Shown: positions 1 to 9,619 of the stretch, piece after piece
Layout: the number at the start of each line of letters is the position of its first letter
How positions within the stretch are numbered: the first letter of the stretch is position 1
Source: Verrucomicrobiota bacterium
GTDB lineage: Bacteria; Verrucomicrobiota; Verrucomicrobiia; Limisphaerales; UBA9464
Direction: 5' to 3'
DNA: 60,549 nt
Assembly (NCBI GenBank): GCA_016871615.1
Contig: VHCX01000016.1
Coordinates: 1 to 60,549 of the forward strand
Position numbers and translations under genes: made by a program
Notes under the pieces: generated by a model
Databases searched by the model: none
What the model saw: only the letters and a program-made list of their open reading frames with translations
What the model was told of the DNA's origin: nothing

Positions 1-69
1 TCCGGTTCAAAGGTTTCATGGAGGATGGGCTACTCAATAGACACGCTCTTCAGCCAACTTATGAGGGAG

Positions 70-98
70 ATCTAACCTGAGACTTGAGGGCCAGTCAA
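70..98 (-). promoter_or_regulatory. possible sigma-70 promoter reading out of the left edge
   Basis: On the minus strand TTGACT (93-98) is followed after exactly 17 bases by TTAGAT (70-75). The -35 box matches the sigma-70 consensus at five of six positions; the -10 box is poor. It sits downstream of clpX and would drive a minus-strand gene lying left of the window. Bases 1-178 hold no gene that I can support. They are visibly more AT-rich than the neighbours, and a run of T at 113-118 may belong to clpX termination. Confidence 0.25.
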
Positions 99-178
99 CC
101 GCCAAAAACAAATTTTTTGAACAGGGTCGTCGATCCGGTCCGACCGGCCGGCCGATGCTGGGGCCCGGGAACCGGCTC

Positions 179-1543
<1,365 letters not shown>

Positions 1544-1598
1544 TGGGAGGGGACACTCCCCGGATCGGTGAAAACCGGCAATCGACAAGCGCGGGCCT

Positions 1599-1638
1599 CC
1601 GGAGGCGGGAGCGGGAACCCGGAGGCGGGAGCGGGACC
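1599..1638. repeat. 20-bp direct repeat between clpP and clpX
   Basis: The 16-mer GGAGGCGGGAGCGGGA occurs at 1601-1616 and again at 1621-1636, giving two copies of a 20-bp unit. The second copy continues into GGGACC, a core shared by several other short tandem repeats in this window. It lies in the clpP-clpX spacer, so it is transcribed if the two genes form one operon. Confidence 0.8.
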
Positions 1639-1716
1639 ACGAGGGGGGTGGGCTCTCTGGGAATGGGCTCCGGCGTGGGCCCCCAAAAACCCACCGCAGG
1701 CGCAGCCGGAGGGCGG

Positions 1717-2346
1717 TCAGACCTTGGTCGCGGAGGCAGCGAGGGCCGGCAGGTCGCGACGGCTGGTGACCACCTCGTCGACGAGGCCGAACTGGCGGGC
1801 ATCCTCGGCCGACATGAAGTTGTCGCGGTCGCAGGCCCGCTCCACCGCGTCGTAGGGCTGGCCGGTGTGCTTGGCCAGGATGGTGTTGAGGCGCTCCTTG
1901 AGCTTCAGCATGTACTTGACGCGGATCTCCACGTCGCTGGCCTGGCCCTCGGCCCCGCCGAGCACCTGGTGGATCATGATGTTGGCGTTGGGCAGGGCGA
2001 AACGCTTGCCCTTGGTGCCGCCGGCCAGCAGCACGGCCCCCATGCTGGCGGCCTGGCCGACGCAGTAGGTGTTCACATCGCAGGTCAGCCACTGCATGGT
2101 GTCGTAGATGGCCAGACCGGCCGTGACGCTACCCCCCGGGGAATTGATGTAGAAGTGGATGTCCTTCTTGGGGTCGGTCATCTGCAGGAAGAGGAACTGC
2201 GCCACGATGACGTTGGCGACCATGTCGTCGACCGGGGTCCCCAGGAAGATGATCCGGTCCACCAGCAGGCGGCTGTAGAGATCGTAGCCCTTCTCGCCGC
2301 GGCCGGTCTGCTCGATGACGTAAGGGATGTTGACGAAGTTGCGCAT
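1717..2346 (-). CDS. clpP: ATP-dependent Clp protease proteolytic subunit ClpP
   Basis: Serine protease that forms the tetradecameric chamber of the Clp machine. At 209 residues it has normal length. The catalytic triad is visible: S101 in [12 protein letters not shown]126 in IMIHQVLGG and probably D175 in CDRDNF; the oxyanion-side motif INSPGGSV is also present. ATG 2346 is preceded by AAGGA at a workable distance of about 10 bases, one of the few clear ribosome binding sites in the window. It is the first gene of the clpP-clpX pair and is divergent from the MFS gene at 2597. The trigger-factor gene that often precedes clpP is absent here. Confidence 0.97.
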   Translation of the reverse strand: MRNFVNIPYVIEQTGRGEKGYDLYSRLLVDRIIFLGTPVDDMVANVIVAQFLFLQMTDPKKDIHFYINSPGGSVTAGLAIYDTMQWLTCDVNTYCVGQAASMGAVLLAGGTKGKRFALPNANIMIHQVLGGAEGQASDVEIRVKYMLKLKERLNTILAKHTGQPYDAVERACDRDNFMSAEDARQFGLVDEVVTSRRDLPALAASATKV

Positions 2347-2596
2347 GGTCGTTTTTTCCTTGTCCGAGGCTAGGTTCGACCCGGGGGAGCGTCAAGGAAC
2401 CGGGGTTTTTGAGGAGGTTCGCCGCCCTGGTCGAACCCCTGGCACCTCATCGGATCGCCTCACGCGGAGGCTTTGTCATCGACCATGCCGATCCCGAGGC
2501 CGCATCCTCTGCGGCAGCGGCAGGGCGGGGAGACCCGTCCCCTGAGGCCGACCCAAGTCCCGTCCTGCCGCCGATCCGTGGCCCCGGCGATCGCCC

Positions 2597-3961
2597 GTGT
2601 CCCATACCGAGCCCCAACCCCTCCGACTGCGGCATGCCTACGGCTTTGCCGTGTTCAACGCGCTGTCCTTCCAGGTGATCCTGGGCGGGCCCATGGTGCT
2701 TTACGCCAAGTCGCTCGACGCCAGCGCCACCGTGCTGGGGGTGGTCGCGGGCATGATGCCGCTCCTGACCATCAGCCAGATCCCCGCCGCGGCCTACCTC
2801 GACCGGATCGGCTACAAGCGCTTCGTGGTGACCGGCTGGTCCGCGCGGATCGTCTTCGCCTTCCTGATGGCACTGATGCCGCTGACCGGGCCCTGGCTTG
2901 AAACCGGTTCCCGGCTGGCCCTGCTGCTGGGGCTGCTCTTCGGGTTCAACCTCTGCCGGGGCATCGCCAGCAGCGCCTGGCTGCCATGGATCACCGGACT
3001 GGTGCCGCTGGAGTCGCGGGGGCGCTACCTCGCCGGCGACCAGGCGGCCTCCAACGGGGCCAGCCTGCTGTGCTTCCTCGTCGTGGCGACGCTGCTGGGG
3101 GCCGGAGGCCTGCTGCCCTCGCCGGCGCACCCATGGCAGTTCGCCCTGGCCTTCGCCTTCAGCGGCATGATGGGGGTGGCGAGCCTGTGGTTCCTGCGAC
3201 GGATGCCCGACACACCGGTGCCTCCGCACGAGCGCACGGGCACGGGACCGGTGCCTTGGGCGGCCATCGCCGCCCATCCGCCCTTCCGCCGGCTGCTGGA
3301 GTTGAACGCGGTGTGGTCGCTGGCCTTCGGCGGGCTCACCACCTTCGTCGTCGCCTTCCTCAAGAGCGGTGCCGACCTGCCCGACGGCGCCATCCTGCTG
3401 CTGATGGCCACCCAGTTCGTGGGCGGCCTCGGGGCCTACTGGTTCGGGGGACGCCGCCTCGACCTCCATGGCAGCAAGCCCGCCTTCGGGTTCCTGATGC
3501 TGGCCGGCTGCCTGGTCGCGGGCGGCTGGTTCCTCCTCGCGGCCGGGGTGGGGCGGCCCCGCATCGCGGTGGTGCTGGCCCTGATCGTTCCCCTGGGCCT
3601 GCTCAACGCCCTGCACTCGGCGGCCAACAACCGCCTGGCGATGGCGATCGTCCCCCGGATGGGCCGCAACCACTTCTTCGCCCTGTTCATGGTGGTGTGG
3701 CAGGTGACCCTCGGGCTTTCACCGGTGCTGTGGGGTCTGGTCATCGACGGCGTGGGCGGCTTCCAGGGCCGCTGGCTGGGCCTGGAGTGGAACCGCTTCA
3801 GCCTGTTCTTCGCCCTGGTCGGCCTGAGCTTTGTGGCGGCCTTCCGGGTCAGCCAGCGGCTGGAGGAACCCCAGGCCGCGCCCGTGGAGACCCTGCTGCG
3901 GGATCTTTTTGTCCAGGAGCCCCGGCGCTTGTTCACCCGGGCGCTGGGCCGGAACGCCTGA
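2597..3961 (+). CDS. MFS transporter
   Basis: Inner-membrane permease of the major facilitator superfamily, 454 residues, with about twelve hydrophobic segments. The loop between helices 2 and 3 carries DRIGYKR, matching the MFS signature region (basic residues around a D-R-x-G core). A charged central cytoplasmic loop at about residues 200-220 separates the two six-helix halves. The start is GTG 2597; no strong Shine-Dalgarno sequence is visible. It stands alone on the plus strand, divergent from clpP, and a hairpin follows the stop codon. The substrate cannot be read from the sequence or from the neighbours. Confidence 0.85.
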   Translation: MSHTEPQPLRLRHAYGFAVFNALSFQVILGGPMVLYAKSLDASATVLGVVAGMMPLLTISQIPAAAYLDRIGYKRFVVTGWSARIVFAFLMALMPLTGPWLETGSRLALLLGLLFGFNLCRGIASSAWLPWITGLVPLESRGRYLAGDQAASNGASLLCFLVVATLLGAGGLLPSPAHPWQFALAFAFSGMMGVASLWFLRRMPDTPVPPHERTGTGPVPWAAIAAHPPFRRLLELNAVWSLAFGGLTTFVVAFLKSGADLPDGAILLLMATQFVGGLGAYWFGGRRLDLHGSKPAFGFLMLAGCLVAGGWFLLAAGVGRPRIAVVLALIVPLGLLNALHSAANNRLAMAIVPRMGRNHFFALFMVVWQVTLGLSPVLWGLVIDGVGGFQGRWLGLEWNRFSLFFALVGLSFVAAFRVSQRLEEPQAAPVETLLRDLFVQEPRRLFTRALGRNA

Positions 3962-3977
3962 ACCCTGTTTCCATCGG

Positions 3978-4025
3978 CCCTGCCGGCGGAGCGGCAAGAC
4001 CCGGCGGGATCACCCGGCAGGGTTT
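3978..4025 (+). terminator. candidate terminator after the MFS gene
   Basis: CCCTGCCGG (3978-3986) pairs perfectly with CCGGCAGGG (4014-4022) across a 27-base loop and is followed by TTT. It begins 16 bases after the stop codon. The T tract is short and the loop long, so termination is plausible but not certain. Confidence 0.4.
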
Positions 4026-4118
4026 GCCTGTGCTGGGCCTCCTGACGGTTCAAACCGGGGGAAAACCGCCATTCCATCGCTTGGCATTCCCGGTGCTTCG
4101 CCATGACCTGCTGACATC

Positions 4119-4577
4119 ATGAACCGCACCTTCACCAACGACCCGCTGTGGATCTCCCTCGTCGAACAGTTCCGTGAGGCCTGCGTCCTGCGACGCAACG
4201 GCCGTCTCGAGGAATCGGAGCAACTGCTCCAGACGGAGATCCCGAACAAGATCGCCGCCTGGTCCAAGCAGGCCGTGCCGGTGGGCATCGACCGCCGCAA
4301 CGCCCTCGAGACCATGTTCCAGGACGAGCAGCGCCGCGTGGAGGAGGCCTTCTTCGTGCAGAAGCTGGTGACCACCCAGATCGAGGAGCAACTGCTGCCC
4401 AAGCTGTGCTTCATGATCGCCGAGGAGTTGCGCGATGTCGTGCGCTCGGAGGCCCGCCCCGGTCGCGGCGGCTTCGACGACGGCTTCATGCGCCGCATGA
4501 CCCAGTCGCCCGCGCGCCCGAGGGTCCAGTTCGACGAGCCCGCCCTCGACAACGAGCCGCATCTCCAGGCGGCCTGA
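4119..4577 (+). CDS. small hypothetical protein, mostly helical
   Basis: A 152-residue soluble protein that I do not recognise. It has no signal peptide or membrane segment. The sequence is rich in charged residues with long predicted helices, for example REACVLRRNGRLEESEQLL and the EEQLLPKLCFMIAEELRD region. The C-terminal 40 residues are low-complexity and probably disordered. ATG 4119 is the first start in frame; no Shine-Dalgarno sequence is visible. It follows the MFS gene by 157 bases with a hairpin between them, so it probably has its own transcript. It converges on the YgiQ gene. Confidence 0.72.
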   Translation: MNRTFTNDPLWISLVEQFREACVLRRNGRLEESEQLLQTEIPNKIAAWSKQAVPVGIDRRNALETMFQDEQRRVEEAFFVQKLVTTQIEEQLLPKLCFMIAEELRDVVRSEARPGRGGFDDGFMRRMTQSPARPRVQFDEPALDNEPHLQAA

Positions 4578-4610
4578 GCCGTCGAGCGGGGACGGGCCGG
4601 GACCACGATG

Positions 4611-4645
4611 TCCACCAAGGTCCACCAAGGTCCCCCCAAGGTCCC
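4611..4645. repeat. 10-bp tandem repeat of the GGTCC type
   Basis: TCCACCAAGG occurs at 4611-4620 and 4621-4630 and is followed by the variant TCCCCCCAAGG and then TCCC. The rest of the 226-base convergent spacer (4578-4803) holds no gene that I can support. Confidence 0.8.
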
Positions 4646-4803
4646 TTCCCGAGGCCTCTCACCGCGGTCCCTGCCGGAACGCCCCTGCCCAAGGGACCCT
4701 CCCTCCTGGAGCACCCTGCCCTGAACTTCGCCGTCTGAACTTCGCGGCCTCGGCCGAGCGCTTCCCAGACCGGTCCCCCGGCCGCCGTGGTGGCCATTCA
4801 CCT

Positions 4804-6618
4804 TCAGTCCACCGTGTCCATCTGGGCGCCGGGACAGAACTCGGTCGAGGCCATGCGCCGGCGGCTGCCGGTCACACGGGTTTCATGCACCGGGTTGGGC
4901 CGCAGCATGCGTTTTTGCCGCTCGCGGTCGCCGGCCCCCTTCACCACCGGGATGGGCTTGCCGGTGTTGATGTCGAGGCCGGTCACGTACATCGCGGCCG
5001 ACCCGGTCATGGGCAGCGGGATGAAATCCTGCACCTGCTGCAGGTTCCACTTCTCCTCCTTGAGGAACTGCTCCACCGCCCCCATCTCCTTCTCGGTGCA
5101 GCCCGGGAAGCTGGAAATGAAGTAGGGCACGAGGTACTGCTCCTTGCCGGCCTCTTCGCTCAGGTCGAAGAACTTCTCCATGAAGGCCGGGAAGTCGCCG
5201 GCCGGCTTGCGCATGCGGCGCAGCACGTCGGGGTTCATGTGCTCGGGCGCCACCTTCATGTGACCGGAGACATGGTTCTGGACCAGTTCCTTCATGTACT
5301 CGGGCGTCCGCAGCGCGACATCCATGCGGATGCCCGACTGCACGAAGACGTGCTTCACCCCGGGCTGGGTGCGGGAGCCCTTGAGCAGGTCGAGACCGGC
5401 CTTCTCGTTGATCTCGAAGACCGGGCAAATCGTCGGCCAGAGGCAGCTGGGCCGGTGGCACTTCTTGCATTCCTCGGCGTGGCCGTTGCGGGCCCCGTAG
5501 AGGTTGGCCGTGGGGCCGCCCAGGTCGGACACCGTGCCCCGGAAGGACGGCGAGGACGACAGCTTGCGGATCTCCTTGAGCACCGAGTCGATGCTGCGAC
5601 TGGAGAGGAACTTGCCCTGATGGAACCCCAGGCCGCAGAAGGTGCACCCGCCGGGACAGCCCCGCGACACGATGATCGAGTCCTTGATGGTGGCGAAGCC
5701 GGGCACGGGCTCGGTGTAGCTCGGATGCGACGCCCGCATGAAGGGCAGCTCGTAGAGGGCGTCGAGGTCCGGCCCGTCGATGGGGAAGGCCGGGGGCTCC
5801 TGCAGCAGCGCCCGGTTGCCGTGAATCTGCACCAACCGCCGGCCGCTGTGGGGTGTCTGCTGGGCCTCGACCACCTTGGTCAGGCGCATCAGGTGGGTCT
5901 TGTCGGCCTGCAGGTCTTCCCACGAGGGCAGGATGAGGCAGTCGGACAGGTCGGCCTCGGCCGTGGCCTTGCCGCCCAGGAAGAGCGCGGTGCCGCGGAT
6001 GCCGTAGAAGTCGCGGTTGCCGGCCCGCAATCGGGCGACGATCTCGCGAACCGCCGACTCGCCCATGCCATAGACCAACACATCGGCCTTGGCATCGGCC
6101 ATGATCGAGGGCTTGAGCTTGTCTTCCCAGTAATCGTAATGGGCCACCCGGCGCATGGAGGCCTCCATGCCGCCCAGCACGACCGGCACCCCGGGGAAGG
6201 CTCGGCGGGCCATCTGGGAATAAACCACCGCGGCGTGGTTCGGGCGGCGGCCCGGGACTCCCCCGGCGCTGTACACGTCGTCCTTCCGGCGATGCCGGGC
6301 GGCCGTGTAGTTCGACAGCATCGAGTCGAGGTTGCCCGCCGTGACCCCCACGAACAATCGGGGCGCACCCATGCCCTGGATGGACTGGATATCCTTCCAA
6401 TCGGGCTGGGCGATGATGCCGACACGCAGCCCCAGGTTTTCCAGCACCCGGCCGATCATGGCCGAGCCGAAGGACGGATGGTCGACATACGCATCCCCGG
6501 TGAGGATGAGCACGTCCAGATCGGACCACCCCTTGGCGGTCATTTCCGCACGGGTCATCGGCAGGAATCCGGTGTCGGAAGCCTGCTTGCCGGTCGCCTT
6601 GGCGGGAGTCACAGCCAT
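4804..6618 (-). CDS. YgiQ family radical SAM protein
   Basis: Radical SAM enzyme of the YgiQ (UPF0313) family; the reaction is unknown. The cluster-binding motif RGCPGGCTFC (CX3CX2C) lies roughly in the middle of the protein. The N-terminal half carries the family signature LTGDAYVDHPSFG and a later GGMEASMRR. A cysteine-rich stretch ECKKCHRPSC follows the SAM domain. At 604 residues it has normal family length. I prefer ATG 6618; a TTG at 6639 would add seven residues without a better ribosome binding site. It is the last gene of a minus-strand run that includes cysI-cysH-cysD, 107 bases after the aminotransferase gene, but a functional link is not implied. Confidence 0.93.
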   Translation of the reverse strand: MAVTPAKATGKQASDTGFLPMTRAEMTAKGWSDLDVLILTGDAYVDHPSFGSAMIGRVLENLGLRVGIIAQPDWKDIQSIQGMGAPRLFVGVTAGNLDSMLSNYTAARHRRKDDVYSAGGVPGRRPNHAAVVYSQMARRAFPGVPVVLGGMEASMRRVAHYDYWEDKLKPSIMADAKADVLVYGMGESAVREIVARLRAGNRDFYGIRGTALFLGGKATAEADLSDCLILPSWEDLQADKTHLMRLTKVVEAQQTPHSGRRLVQIHGNRALLQEPPAFPIDGPDLDALYELPFMRASHPSYTEPVPGFATIKDSIIVSRGCPGGCTFCGLGFHQGKFLSSRSIDSVLKEIRKLSSSPSFRGTVSDLGGPTANLYGARNGHAEECKKCHRPSCLWPTICPVFEINEKAGLDLLKGSRTQPGVKHVFVQSGIRMDVALRTPEYMKELVQNHVSGHMKVAPEHMNPDVLRRMRKPAGDFPAFMEKFFDLSEEAGKEQYLVPYFISSFPGCTEKEMGAVEQFLKEEKWNLQQVQDFIPLPMTGSAAMYVTGLDINTGKPIPVVKGAGDRERQKRMLRPNPVHETRVTGSRRRMASTEFCPGAQMDTVD

Positions 6619-6725
6619 TTCGGGAGCATGGAACCTCAACTCCGCCCGGATGGCAATGGATAGAAGACCAATTTGGTCCGATTACCCCGTCGACACGGTC
6701 CAGGGCGCCATGGCGGGACTTGCGG

Positions 6726-7832
6726 TCATGGGAAGAACCCGCGGATGGCCTCGATCACCCGGTCGACCTGATCGTCGGTGAGCTCGGGGTACATCGGCAG
6801 GGGCTGGATGCGCCGGCTGATCGCCTCGGCCACCGGATGATCCCCGGGCTGGCCGCCCTGATCGGCGTAGCAGCGCTGGAGATGCAGCGGCACCGGGTAG
6901 TAGATGAGCGTGGGGATGCCGGCCGCCTCGAGGTGCTTTTGAAGGGCATCCCGCTGGTCGGTCAAGAGCGCGTACACATGCCAGACATGGGTGTTGCCCG
7001 GCGCGACGACCGGCAATTCGACCGGCAATCCGGCGAGGCCGGCCGAATAGCGCGCGGCGATCTCGGCCCGGCGCCGGTTCCAGCGGGCCAGGTGCGGAAG
7101 CTTCACGCGGAGGATGGCCGCCTGGAGTTCGTCGAGCCGCGAATTGAACCCGTGCAGGTCGTGGTAGTAGCGCTTCTCGATGCCGTGGACCCGGAGCATG
7201 CGCAGCCTCTTGGCCAGGGCGGGATCCTGGGTGAGGCACATGCCACCGTCGCCGTCGGCCCCGAGGTTCTTGGTGGGGTAGAAGCTCAGGCACCCGATCC
7301 GGCCGATGCCCGCGAGTCCGCGGCCCTGCCAAGTGGCCCCGATGGCCTGGGCGCAGTCTTCGACCAGCGACAGGCCGTGGCGTTCGCACAGGGGTAAGAG
7401 CTCTCCGAGCGGAGCGGCCTGACCGAACAGGTGGACCGGCAACAGGGCCTTGGTGCGGGAGGTGATGCGCCGGGCCACATCGGCGGCGTCGAGGGTGAAG
7501 GTGCGCGGGTCGATGTCGGCGAAGACCACCTTGGCGCCCAACTGATGGATGCTCTCGGCCGGGGCGATGTAGGTGAACGGGCTGGTGATGACCTCGTCGC
7601 CGGGACCGATGTCGAGGGCCTTGAGGGCCAGGGTCAGCGCATCGGAACCTGAATTGACCCCGATGCCATGGGCCGCGCCGCAGAAGGCCGCGACCTCCTG
7701 CTCGAGGGCCGCGACATTCGGACCCAGGATGAAATGGCCGCCATCGATGACCGCGGTGACGGCGCGCAACAGTTCCTCGCGAAGCGGGGCGGTCTGCGCA
7801 CCGGGATTCAGGAAGGCGATGTTGGGGGGCAT
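6726..7832 (-). CDS. DegT/DnrJ/EryC1/StrS family aminotransferase
   Basis: Pyridoxal-phosphate enzyme that normally transfers an amino group from glutamate to a nucleotide-linked keto sugar for surface polysaccharides or glycans. The 368-residue product shows the PLP-binding lysine K188 in SFYPTKNLGADGDGG, the VEDCAQA motif (158-164) and the GVNSGSDAL phosphate-binding region (58-66). It follows cysD by 53 bases on the same strand and may be co-transcribed. No sugar-nucleotide epimerase, acetyltransferase or glycosyltransferase lies next to it, so the product sugar is unknown. The exopolysaccharide block at 32-37 kb is a possible user. Confidence 0.92.
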   Translation of the reverse strand: MPPNIAFLNPGAQTAPLREELLRAVTAVIDGGHFILGPNVAALEQEVAAFCGAAHGIGVNSGSDALTLALKALDIGPGDEVITSPFTYIAPAESIHQLGAKVVFADIDPRTFTLDAADVARRITSRTKALLPVHLFGQAAPLGELLPLCERHGLSLVEDCAQAIGATWQGRGLAGIGRIGCLSFYPTKNLGADGDGGMCLTQDPALAKRLRMLRVHGIEKRYYHDLHGFNSRLDELQAAILRVKLPHLARWNRRRAEIAARYSAGLAGLPVELPVVAPGNTHVWHVYALLTDQRDALQKHLEAAGIPTLIYYPVPLHLQRCYADQGGQPGDHPVAEAISRRIQPLPMYPELTDDQVDRVIEAIRGFFP

Positions 7833-7885
7833 CGGAGGGAGATCGACTCGGGGGGGCCGGTGGGTTCGTCGGAGACGGCCCCGTC

Positions 7886-8824
7886 TCAGAAGTAGCCGGC
7901 CTTTTTGCGGTCCTCCATGGCCGCCTCGCTGGCCTTGTCGTCGGCGCGGGTGCCCCGCTCGGTGACGCGGGCTGCGGCCACCTCGGCGATGATGTCGTCC
8001 ACCGAGTCGGCCGGGCTCTCGATCATGCCGGTGCTGATCATGTCGGCGATGGTCCGAACCCGGACCACCAGCGACTTCACCGGCTCACCGGGCTTTGGAC
8101 GCCCGCCCTCATAGGGATCGGGCCGCGTGGCGTCGGTGTGCGGCGGCGGCACCGGGAGCCACTGGCCGCCCCGGCGGAAGCAGTCGCGCCGGTGGCTGAA
8201 GTAGATGTTCGGGACCTCGAGGCGCTCCTGGCGGATGTATTCCCACACGTCCATCTCGGTCCAGTTCGAGAGCGGGAACACGCGCATGTTCTCGCCCGGG
8301 TTGAGGCGGGCGTTGTAGAGGTTCCAGACCTCGGGGCGTTGGTTCTTCGGGTCCCACTGGCCGAAGGCGTCACGGAAGCTGAAGAAGCGCTCCTTGGCCC
8401 GGGCCTTCTCCTCGTCGCGGCGGGCCCCGCCGATGCAGCAGTCGAAGCGGAACTCCTCGATGGCGCCCAGCAGCACCGGGATCTGAAGCTGGTTGCGGCT
8501 CAACTGGCCGGGCGTCGGGGTGACGAAGCCCTTGGCGATGCCGTCGTCGACGGTGCGCACGATGAGCTTGGCGCCCAACTCCCTGGCCCGGCGGTCGCGG
8601 AACTCGATGAGCTCGGGGAACTCGTGGCCGGTCTCCACGTTCAGGAAGGGCATCGGCAGGTCGGAGGGCCGAAAGGCCTTCTCGGCCAGGCGCAACAGGC
8701 AGATGGAATCCTTGCCGCCGGAGAACAGCAGTGCCGGACGTTCGAATTCGACCGCCACCTCGCGCATGATGTGGATGGCCTCGGTCTCGAGGTACTGGAG
8801 GTGGTCGAGTTGGTAGCTTCTCAT
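7886..8824 (-). CDS. cysD: sulfate adenylyltransferase subunit 2 CysD
   Basis: Catalytic subunit of ATP sulfurylase, which makes adenylyl sulfate from ATP and sulfate in assimilatory sulfate reduction. The PP-loop SGGKDS is at residues 35-40, followed by the family motifs VETGHEFPE and CCIGGARRDEEKARAKER. ATG 8824 gives the standard N-terminus ahead of the LEAE-like helix; a TTG 18 bases upstream is less likely. The product is 312 residues, about family length. It lies 60 bases after cysH. The GTPase partner CysN, normally the next gene, is not in the window: the next gene is an aminotransferase. Confidence 0.95.
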   Translation of the reverse strand: MRSYQLDHLQYLETEAIHIMREVAVEFERPALLFSGGKDSICLLRLAEKAFRPSDLPMPFLNVETGHEFPELIEFRDRRARELGAKLIVRTVDDGIAKGFVTPTPGQLSRNQLQIPVLLGAIEEFRFDCCIGGARRDEEKARAKERFFSFRDAFGQWDPKNQRPEVWNLYNARLNPGENMRVFPLSNWTEMDVWEYIRQERLEVPNIYFSHRRDCFRRGGQWLPVPPPHTDATRPDPYEGGRPKPGEPVKSLVVRVRTIADMISTGMIESPADSVDDIIAEVAAARVTERGTRADDKASEAAMEDRKKAGYF

Positions 8825-8884
8825 GGAAGACGGTCTCGGCAAGGGATGGGTCGGGCTCGGGCGGGGCCCGGGGTTCCGCCGGGT

Positions 8885-9550
8885 TCAGACCGAGGCGACG
8901 GCCTTGCCTCCCCAGGCGGCGTGCAGGCCGCACTCGCGCTTGTCGTCGGCCTTGGCCGGGTCGAAGTAGTCCCACTCGTTGGGCAGGTCGTGCTCCTTCA
9001 GGTAGGCCTCCAGCTCGGCGTCGCTCGCGTGGAAGAGCGGACTGAGCTTGAGCGATCCGAAGTTGCCGTCGGGGCTGACGACGTCGAGGCCGGCGCGGTT
9101 GGGGTTCTGCACCTTGCGCAGCGCGGTGATCCACACCGTCGGGGCCAGTTCGCGCATGCCGCGTTGGAAGGGCTCGAGCTTCATGACGGTGCTGAAGGCC
9201 TTGATGCGCTCCTCGTTCTCCGGCGTGGGCTCGGGCATGCCGCCATCGACGGCGTCGTAGTGGGCGGCCGTCTTGCGGGGCAGGTAGGCCTTGAGGTTGA
9301 GCTTGAACCGAGCGCGCAAGGCTTCGGCATGCCGGTAGGTGGCCGGGCGATTGTAGCCGTGGTCCACCCACAGCACCGGGATGTCGGGCTGGAGCCGGGT
9401 CACCAGGTGCAGGATCACCGCCTCGTAGGGGCGGAAATTGGTCGAGACGATGGCCCGCCCCCCCGAGCGTTCCAGGCCCCAGCGGAGGATGTCCAGCGGG
9501 GCTTGGGGCCGGAGGGCGGCATTGGCGGCTTGCAGTTCGGCGTCAGTCAT
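8885..9550 (-). CDS. cysH: phosphoadenylyl-sulfate reductase CysH
   Basis: Reduces activated sulfate to sulfite in the cytoplasm with thioredoxin as donor. The 221-residue protein carries the catalytic C-terminal motif KRECGLH and a PP-loop-type fold with the substrate motif STNFRPYEA. The paired cysteines that bind the [4Fe-4S] cluster in APS-specific reductases are not visible, so the PAPS-type enzyme is more likely. That would require an APS kinase, which is not in the window. ATG 9550 is preferred to the adjacent GTG. It is the middle gene of cysI-cysH-cysD, with gaps of 69 and 60 bases. Confidence 0.92.
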   Translation of the reverse strand: MTDAELQAANAALRPQAPLDILRWGLERSGGRAIVSTNFRPYEAVILHLVTRLQPDIPVLWVDHGYNRPATYRHAEALRARFKLNLKAYLPRKTAAHYDAVDGGMPEPTPENEERIKAFSTVMKLEPFQRGMRELAPTVWITALRKVQNPNRAGLDVVSPDGNFGSLKLSPLFHASDAELEAYLKEHDLPNEWDYFDPAKADDKRECGLHAAWGGKAVASV

Positions 9551-9619
9551 CACCGGGAAAGGCAGGAGTGCAGCGGGGCTGGGGTGGATTGGTGGTTCGG
9601 GACCGTGGACCTCCAGTGT

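Noticed and set aside
4119-4577. Small frame dismissed as non-coding
   Set aside because: Reconsidered and kept as a gene: it has an ATG start, plausible helical composition and no stronger gene on the other strand, although no family is recognised.
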